The position numbers and the translations under genes were made by a program. Of a stretch of DNA of 36,034 bases, positions 31,968-36,034 are shown piece after piece. The stretch's first letter is position 1. Every line of letters starts with the position of its first letter. Source of the DNA: Bacteroidota bacterium (GTDB lineage Bacteria > Bacteroidota > Bacteroidia > Chitinophagales > Chitinophagaceae). The stretch is from positions 1 through 36,034 of the forward strand of contig JAEWAC010000431.1 in assembly GCA_023391895.1 (NCBI GenBank), written 5' to 3'. The notes beneath the pieces were generated by a model, which saw only the letters and a program-made list of their open reading frames with translations, was not told the origin of the DNA and ran no database searches.

Positions 31968-32636
31968 ATGCTTTCCATCCACTCCGCAGGGCTCCTGGCA
32001 GCCATTAGCTGTGCTGGCCTGGCTTTAGCCGCTTCTTCCTGCAACAGCACCGAATCTCAAAGTGAATCCGAAAACATTACCCAGGTAAGACACATGGAAC
32101 AAGACGAAATGGTAAAACGAGGGGGCTACCTGGTAACGGTGGGCGGCTGCTACGACTGCCACACCCCCAAAAAAATGACACCACAAGGCCCTGTGGATGA
32201 CTCTTCCAGAACACTATCCGGCCACCCGGCCAATACCTCCCTGCCACCAATTGATACCCAAGCCCTCGCCCCCGGCAACTGGATCCTGCTGTCGCCTGAC
32301 CTGACAGCTTTTGTCGGGCCCTGGGGTACGTCTTTCCCGGCCAACCTGACACCGGACTCCGCTACCGGCATTGGCGCCTGGGAAGAAGATGTATTTATCA
32401 AAACTTTACGCACCGGCAAGCATTTAGGCCAGCCCAACGGCAGGCCCATTCTTCCGCCCATGCCCTGGTTTAACCTGGCCAAAATGGAAGAAGCGGATTT
32501 GAAAGCCATTTATGCGTACCTGCGCTCCTTGCCGCCGATCAGCAACCGGGTTCCGGCACCCTTGTCGCCACAGGAAACTGCTATGCTGGCCAAAACCCAG
32601 TCCAAGACCACTGCAGCCGCTTTTAAAAATCCATAG
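31968..32636 (+). CDS. Mono-haem c-type cytochrome lipoprotein
   Basis: This encodes 222 residues. The signal ends at a lipidation site AASSC (Cys25), after which comes a Ser/Glu-rich linker. Haem attachment is VGGCYDCH at 58-65. The likely axial Met165 is in PILPPMPWFNLAKM, and the C-terminal helix is MEEADLKAIYAYLRSLPPI, typical of c-type cytochromes attached to oxidoreductases or diheme relatives. No second CxxCH is present. It should carry electrons in the periplasm, tethered to a membrane. There is no dehydrogenase or oxidase gene beside it. The final codons (AAA AAT CCA TAG) coincide with an A-motif-like sequence. Confidence 0.88.
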   Translation: MLSIHSAGLLAAISCAGLALAASSCNSTESQSESENITQVRHMEQDEMVKRGGYLVTVGGCYDCHTPKKMTPQGPVDDSSRTLSGHPANTSLPPIDTQALAPGNWILLSPDLTAFVGPWGTSFPANLTPDSATGIGAWEEDVFIKTLRTGKHLGQPNGRPILPPMPWFNLAKMEEADLKAIYAYLRSLPPISNRVPAPLSPQETAMLAKTQSKTTAAAFKNP

Positions 32637-32678
32637 AGCAGTTTGCATTAAAAGATTGTACGGATACCTGTTACCACA

Positions 32679-32720
32679 CCGGCCCTGCACAGCTGAACCC
32701 ATTGAGTTGTGCAGGGCCGG
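32679..32720 (+). terminator. GC-rich hairpin without U-tract after the cytochrome gene
   Basis: The arms CCGGCCCTGCACA (32679-32691) and TGTGCAGGGCCGG (32708-32720) are perfect 13-bp complements around a 16-nt loop. A T run occurs only about 14 nt further on, so ending transcription would need another mechanism. The hairpin starts 43 nt after the stop codon; mRNA 3'-end protection is another possible role. Confidence 0.5.
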
Positions 32721-32911
32721 CGTACATCATACCATTTTTGTTTATCCTGCCTTTTACTTAAATAACCTGCACTGCATGTAATCACCTAAAGCTGTTTTAG
32801 TACGGCCACAACAATTGTCCTGACAAATACTAATTTTGACCTTATTGACAAGTATAAGACTTTGTGCCATTGCTGAATATACCTGGTGCTGATAAATACA
32901 CATTGGCAAAA

Positions 32912-33004
32912 GCGTATGGGCTTTTAAAGAAGTGGAGCAGAGATACCAAAATTAGTTTAGCTGGTCAGCGGTCAGCGTCTTTATCTATTCTTTAAAACCT
33001 ATAG
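32912..33004. mobile_element. 93-bp MITE-like element lacking module D
   Basis: Ends GCGTATGGGCTTTTAAAGAAGT-type (32912-32933, first 20 nt GCGTATGGGCTTTTAAAGAA) and TATTCTTTAAAACCTATAGG (32986-33004) are inverted relative to each other. The length is nearly the same as that of the D-containing copies, but the interior (CTGGTCAGCGGTCAGCG) differs, so it is a variant or an independently captured sequence. Confidence 0.55.
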
Positions 33005-33114
33005 GGAAACAGGTGGCAGGCAGTGGTTGGCAGACTATAGGCCGGAACGTACCCATGGGCGACGCAACCTGAGCTCCATCGTCTTACACTTGTTGGTGAC
33101 TAAAATAACAACGC

Positions 33115-33654
33115 ATGGCTTTGATTTTACCAGTTGAAGATAAAATGCCGCAATGGGGTGAGGCTTGTTTTATCGCCCCCAATGCCACTATTGTGGGCGA
33201 TGTGGAAATGGGCAATGAATGCAGCGTATGGTTTAATGCCGTGGTGCGGGGTGACGTGAACAGCATCCGCATGGGCAATAAAGTAAATGTGCAGGATGGC
33301 GCCGTGATCCATTGCACGTACAAAAGAACCCAGGCCATTATTGGCAACAATGTTTCCATTGGTCATAACGCGATTGTACACGGCTGTACCGTGCACGACA
33401 ACGTGCTGATTGGCATGGGCAGTATTGTGATGGACAATGCGGTGGTACACAGCAACACCATTATTGCCGCCGGTGCCGTGGTGCTGGAAGGCACGGTTTG
33501 CGAAGGCGGTGCGGTCTATGCCGGTGTGCCGGCCAAAAAAGTAAAGGCCATCAGCCCCGAAAAAGTGGAAGGCGAGATCAACCGCATTGCCAACAACTAC
33601 GTAGACTACGCCCGCTGGTTTGAGGCGGTGAACGAAGCCGGTAACAATATATAA
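33115..33654 (+). CDS. Gamma-class carbonic anhydrase family protein
   Basis: The 179-residue left-handed beta-helix protein is built of hexapeptide repeats (ATIVGDVEMGNECSVWFNAVVRGD and so on). The three zinc ligands are in the spacing of Cam: His66 (AVIHC), His84 and His89 (SIGHNAIVHG). Arg46/Asp48 (VVRGD) and Gln60/Asp61 (VQDG) are the conserved structural pair positions. It trimerises with metal sites between subunits; carbonic anhydrase activity is shown for some members only. A C-terminal helix (SPEKVEGEINRIANNYVDYARWF) is as usual in the YrdA-like branch. It is followed 37 nt later by a small lipoprotein on the same strand. Confidence 0.92.
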   Translation: MALILPVEDKMPQWGEACFIAPNATIVGDVEMGNECSVWFNAVVRGDVNSIRMGNKVNVQDGAVIHCTYKRTQAIIGNNVSIGHNAIVHGCTVHDNVLIGMGSIVMDNAVVHSNTIIAAGAVVLEGTVCEGGAVYAGVPAKKVKAISPEKVEGEINRIANNYVDYARWFEAVNEAGNNI

Positions 33655-33691
33655 AAATAATTTACGTTATTTGGGTAATAAATACATGCTC

Positions 33692-33859
33692 ATGAAAACG
33701 GCTAAACTTTTTTTGTTGTCTGGCATGCTGGCCTTTGGTGTTTCTTCGTGCAGCGTCTTTAAGCCTAAATATGGCTGTCCCACCGATGGCCGTAATGTAG
33801 GTGCCGAAAAAATACTGAGCGGCGAACAACCGAAAAAAACCAAAAAGTTCCGGGCCTAG
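33692..33859 (+). CDS. Small lipoprotein of unknown function
   Basis: This encodes 55 residues from ATG 33692; an ATG two codons before (33686) is possible. The signal MKTAKLFLLSGMLAFGVSSC puts the lipid Cys at residue 20, and the mature part is only SVFKPKYGCPTDGRNVGAEK plus a basic tail KKTKKFRA. A second Cys in YGCPTDGRNVG could bind metal or haem, or form a disulfide. It resembles small Bacteroidota lipoproteins with a CPT-GRN-GAE motif, whose role I do not know. It lies immediately after the carbonic anhydrase gene with no terminator between them. Confidence 0.75.
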   Translation: MKTAKLFLLSGMLAFGVSSCSVFKPKYGCPTDGRNVGAEKILSGEQPKKTKKFRA

Positions 33860-33934
33860 CAACAAAAGGTCGGGGGCATAACAATTGCATGCAACATAAA
33901 TGCACTTGTAATTGTCTTATTAAAAACCCTGACC

Positions 33935-34279
33935 ATGAGCCTTACCCTTCGCACAACTTTTGGATGCACGGAAGCTGTTTTAGAAGAAGACGGCAGTCTG
34001 CACCGTTTTTACCAGATTGCCCACCTGCTTAGCGATGACCTGCAGGTAGCTTTTTTGCAGAAAGAAGATGACTTTGACGAAATCAACTGGAGCTTCACCT
34101 TTAACCATCACCGCCTTACCCTGCATTATAGCATTTATAATGGTATTTCCATTTTTCCTACCCGCACCAGCGAAGCCAAAAAACGGGAGAACAACGCCGT
34201 AGTGGAACTGGCGCATGTACTGGCCGGCAAGCTGATGACCGCTGATATGAAAACGAAGCTGCCGAGCTGCGCTTGCTGA
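33935..34279 (+). CDS. Small soluble protein of unknown function
   Basis: The 114-residue protein has no signal or membrane segment. A beta-rich N-terminal half (TLRTTFGCTEAVLEEDGSLHRFYQIAHLLSDDLQVAFLQ) is followed by INWSFTFNHHRLTLHYSIYNGISIFP and a C-terminal helix NNAVVELAHVLAGKLM ending in KLPSCAC. The terminal Cys-Ala-Cys and Cys11 might bind a metal. The helix-plus-sheet size recalls small ligand-binding or chaperone-like folds, but I recognise no family. It begins 75 nt after the small lipoprotein and may be co-transcribed with it. Coding quality is good: no rare start, and a consistent third-base pattern like the neighbours. Confidence 0.65.
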   Translation: MSLTLRTTFGCTEAVLEEDGSLHRFYQIAHLLSDDLQVAFLQKEDDFDEINWSFTFNHHRLTLHYSIYNGISIFPTRTSEAKKRENNAVVELAHVLAGKLMTADMKTKLPSCAC

Positions 34280-34430
34280 AATAATTTTTTGTTACCGCCC
34301 TGCAGTTAGCACGCCTGGGCGGCTTTACCTCTTTGTGTTCATCATTTTAGGATAGCTGATAAGAGCTGTCCTTTGCAATTTGAATCACAGATTTCACAGA
34401 TTGGAAAAAGGATTACGCAGATTTTTAAAA

Positions 34431-34523
34431 GATATAGGTTTTTGAAGAAGTTATCCTGTCTCTTGCTCCGTCATGCTGAACTGGTTTCAGTATCTCCCAT
34501 TAACTTTTTCAAAAGTCCATATG
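34431..34523 (+). mobile_element. 93-bp MITE-like element, copy 3 (A-D-A)
   Basis: The left end GATATAGGTTTTTGAAGAAG (from 34431) and right end TTTTTCAAAAGTCCATATG (up to 34523) are inverted repeats. Module D (34470-34497) reads GTCATGCTGAACTGGTTTCA and has one weakened pair (CAGTAT instead of CAGCAT). It agrees with copies 1 and 2 in length and order. Confidence 0.75.
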
Positions 34524-34554
34524 ATTACAGTTTGTACTCCTGTAGTCAGCCCTT

Positions 34555-34637
34555 CTTACTTTTTCTCCCCGAAAAAGTAAGCAAAAAGTTCAAGGCTGCC
34601 CTGATCGCTCCGCCCGTTTGGCCGGCCCCGCACAGCA
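34555..34637 (+). repeat. Module B (hairpin plus conserved GC-rich tail), copy 3
   Basis: CTTACTTTTTC (34555-34565) and GAAAAAGTAAG (34571-34581) form a perfect 11-bp hairpin around TCCCC. A conserved tail with CAAAAAGTTCAAGG and CTCCGCCCGTTTGGCCGGCC follows. It matches 13991-14073 and, inverted, 3217-3296. Confidence 0.75.
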
Positions 34638-34697
34638 ACCCTCATTCCTGAGTGTATCACTCGTTAAACTCTGTAGATAATTTGTAATGTTCCTACT

Positions 34698-34890
34698 GAT
34701 ATGGATTTTTGAAGAAGTTCCTATCTTTTTGCGTGCTATGCTGAAACACTAAAGGCGCTGTATCCCGCTATGCTGTTCTCACAGCAATACGTCTTTGAAG
34801 TTAATGCGGGATAAGGCGCTGCACCAGGCTGACTATCCTGCTTTTTGACTTTGCCTTTTAACTTTTGCCTTTTTTCAAAAGTCCATATAG
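34698..34890 (+). repeat. 193-bp element: inverted A, module C, forward A
   Basis: GATATGGATTTTTGAAGAAG (34698-34717) and TTTTTTCAAAAGTCCATATA (34870-34889) form terminal inverted repeats. Between them module C (34754-34825), with GGCGCTGTATCCCGC and GCGGGATAAGGCGCTG as hairpin arms, takes the place that module D has in the 93-95 bp elements. The same left half, A then C, occurs at 14136-14261 and inverted at 3051-3174. Confidence 0.6.
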
Positions 34891-35230
34891 TTTTTTAAAG
34901 AAGTGCTCTACGCCTAATCCCTTTTACAATAAACAAGTCCACCCACCCCTGTCATCCTAGCCTTGAGCCGGGATAGGCCTGCGCCTTCAGCTTCTTCTTT
35001 GTGCTCCTTTATGTCTTTGTGCCTTGGTGGCAAAAAACACCCAAATCCAACTCTTTCAAATACCCATACCACTATTGAAAACATTTTATTCCTCCTAATC
35101 CCTTCATCTCCCCAAATCATGGTTCAGACAACTCTTTCAAAACCCCATATGCCACACAGGTTGAAAACCTATGATCCTGCAGGTGCCCCTCAACTTAAAA
35201 CTTTAGACTTAAAACTTACAACTCCTTCCC

Positions 35231-36034
35231 CTACCACTGATGCTCGGGTATACTTTCTAAAATATTATAGTAGCTTACGTAGCGGTCTTCATGGATGTCG
35301 CCGTTGCGTACTGCTTCTTTGATGGCGCAGCCAGGCTCATTGATGTGCAGGCAGTTATTGAACTGGCAGTCGTTCAGCCGCTGGCGCATTTCCGGAAAAT
35401 AACCCGACAGCTCCTGTCGCTCTACGTCTACCAACCCAAACTCCTTCATGCCGGGAGTGTCAATCAGCTTGCCGCCAAAGGGCAGGTTGTGCATTTCGGC
35501 AAAAGTGGTGGTGTGTTGTCCTTTGCCGCTCCAGCCGCTGATGTCCTGCGTACGTATTTTTAAATCGGGTATAATGCTGTTGATGAGGGAAGACTTGCCC
35601 ACGCCGCTATGGCCACTCACCAGGGTGATCTTGTCTTTCAGTCGTTCCTCTATTTCTTCTACGCCACGGCCTTCTTTTACACTCACCAGGTACACGGCAT
35701 AACCAATGCTTTCATACATTTCTTCCAACGCCTCAAACTGATCCATTTCCTTTTGCCGGTAGATATCTGCTTTGTTAAAAACCACAAAAGCGGGCACATG
35801 GTACATTTCGCAGGCCACCAGAAAACGGTCGATAAAACCCTGCGAGGTACGGGGATTTTTTAACGTGGCAATCAGCAGCGACTGGTCAATATTGGCCGCC
35901 ACAATGTGCTGCTGGCTTTTGATGCGCGGCGACTGCCGGTTGATGTAGTTGCGCCGGTCATGGATCTTGGTGATCACCACGCTGCGTTCGCCTTCGTTTT
36001 CCAGGTCAAAATCCACGATGTCGCCTACGGCAAT
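35231..36034 (-). CDS. rsgA: Ribosome small subunit-dependent GTPase RsgA (5' end outside window)
   Basis: 268 codons of the C-terminal part are present; the frame is open to 36034, so the start lies outside. The circularly permuted GTPase order is clear: NKAD (G4), SVKEG (G5), SGHSGVGKSSLINSI (G1/P-loop), TTTFAEM (G2) and DTPGMKEFG (G3). The C-terminal zinc motif is NDCQFNNCLHINEPGC, giving the Cys-Cys-His-Cys ligands. The beginning IAVGDIVDFDLENEGERSV belongs to the OB-fold. RsgA promotes late maturation of the 30S subunit near the decoding centre. It stands apart from its neighbours, behind the repeat-rich gap. Confidence 0.95.
   Translation of the reverse strand: MAVGDIVDFDLENEGERSVVITKIHDRRNYINRQSPRIKSQQHIVAANIDQSLLIATLKNPRTSQGFIDRFLVACEMYHVPAFVVFNKADIYRQKEMDQFEALEEMYESIGYAVYLVSVKEGRGVEEIEERLKDKITLVSGHSGVGKSSLINSIIPDLKIRTQDISGWSGKGQHTTTFAEMHNLPFGGKLIDTPGMKEFGLVDVERQELSGYFPEMRQRLNDCQFNNCLHINEPGCAIKEAVRNGDIHEDRYVSYYNILESIPEHQW

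Larger units (their letters stand above)
32637..33114. repeat. Intergenic region with strong hairpin and A-motif pair
   Basis: No gene is supported in these 478 bases. A GC-rich hairpin lies at 32679-32720, followed by about 190 bases in which I see nothing, then a 93-bp A/A inverted-repeat element at 32912-33004. The carbonic anhydrase starts at 33115 without an obvious Shine-Dalgarno. Confidence 0.55.
34280..35230. repeat. Dense mosaic of dispersed repeats between an unknown gene and rsgA
   Basis: There is no gene in 951 bases. From the left: an inverted repeat ACCGCCC/GGGCGG (34294-34322) that may terminate transcription; a stretch containing ATCACAGATTTCACAGATTG (34384-34403); the MITE-like element 34431-34523; module B (34555-34637); a TCTGTAGATAA linker (34670-34680); inverted A (34698-34719) and module C (34754-34825) ending in an A motif (34870-34890) whose CATATAG is shared with an inverted A at 34885-34905; a TTTGTGCTCC/TTTGTGCCTTGG tract (about 34994-35030); A at 35049-35070; module F at 35111-35131; and A at 35130-35151. 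Short open frames here are translated repeats. Confidence 0.7.

Noticed and set aside
1..36034. Search for tRNA, rRNA, riboswitch, prophage, integrase or IS transposase
   Set aside because: I saw no cloverleaf ends, rRNA strings, known aptamer cores, or transposase or integrase motifs in any frame; by-eye reading could miss a divergent case.

Overview
The window looks like ordinary chromosome from a member of the Bacteroidota, most likely the Chitinophagaceae or a close relative. The evidence is the many lipoproteins with a Cys after a short hydrophobic leader, start sites that mostly lack a Shine-Dalgarno, AT-rich promoters with a TAnnTTTG-like box, and Bacteroidota-typical families: exosortase N with its VIT-domain partner, a MbnP/MbnH pair, DUF1361, a group III truncated haemoglobin, and a TolB-like propeller fused to a beta-barrel. 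I see no rRNA, tRNA, CRISPR array, transposase, integrase or phage gene.

Layout. 1-2955: small secreted protein, low-complexity lipoprotein, peptidoglycan amidase lipoprotein, DJ-1/PfpI protein. 3568-5259: MazG-like pyrophosphohydrolase with truncated haemoglobin, D-aminoacyl-tRNA deacylase, and divergent ArfB-type ribosome rescue factor. 5302-8667: MbnP and MbnH di-haem protein, overlapping by 1 nt, then a Wzx-like flippase starting at TTG. 9226-12846: two unknown lipoproteins, an ECF sigma factor and a translationally coupled membrane protein that is probably its anti-sigma factor. 12915-15039: small membrane protein, DUF2267 protein with an unusually perfect Shine-Dalgarno, glyoxalase-II-like hydrolase. 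15117-18545: very large TolB-like/beta-barrel protein whose N-terminal peptidase-like domain has lost HExxH. 19168-21745: Tat-exported Dabb protein, a low-GC gene resembling a contact-inhibition immunity protein, a frameshifted small membrane gene, DUF1361 and diacylglycerol kinase. 21911-26898: exosortase N module (membrane protein, winged-helix regulator, VIT protein with its own PEP-type C-terminal signal, exosortase). 27003-34279: giant TraB/GumN protein, class III aminotransferase, lipoprotein cytochrome c, gamma carbonic anhydrase, small lipoprotein, unknown. 35231-end: rsgA, cut by the window edge.

The most striking unexplained structure is in the non-coding DNA. A roughly 22-24 bp motif (here called A: AACTTCTTYAAAA followed by RYCCATAYRG) occurs about two dozen times, almost all between genes. 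At four or more places two copies face each other as terminal inverted repeats of a 93-95 bp element; three of these carry a central palindrome (module D), and a related D copy elsewhere has compensatory base changes. Other modules (B, a hairpin plus a conserved GC-rich tail; C, a long imperfect hairpin; F, a 21-bp exact match) combine with A to make mosaic intergenic regions at about 2960-3450, 8760-9045, 13888-14261, 18602-19125, 32912-33004 and 34376-35151. These look like non-autonomous MITE/REP-like elements with no mobilising enzyme in the window.

The best protein-level leads are the exosortase N locus and the pseudo-peptidase/TolB/barrel protein. Functions are family assignments made by reading motifs; no database search was possible.
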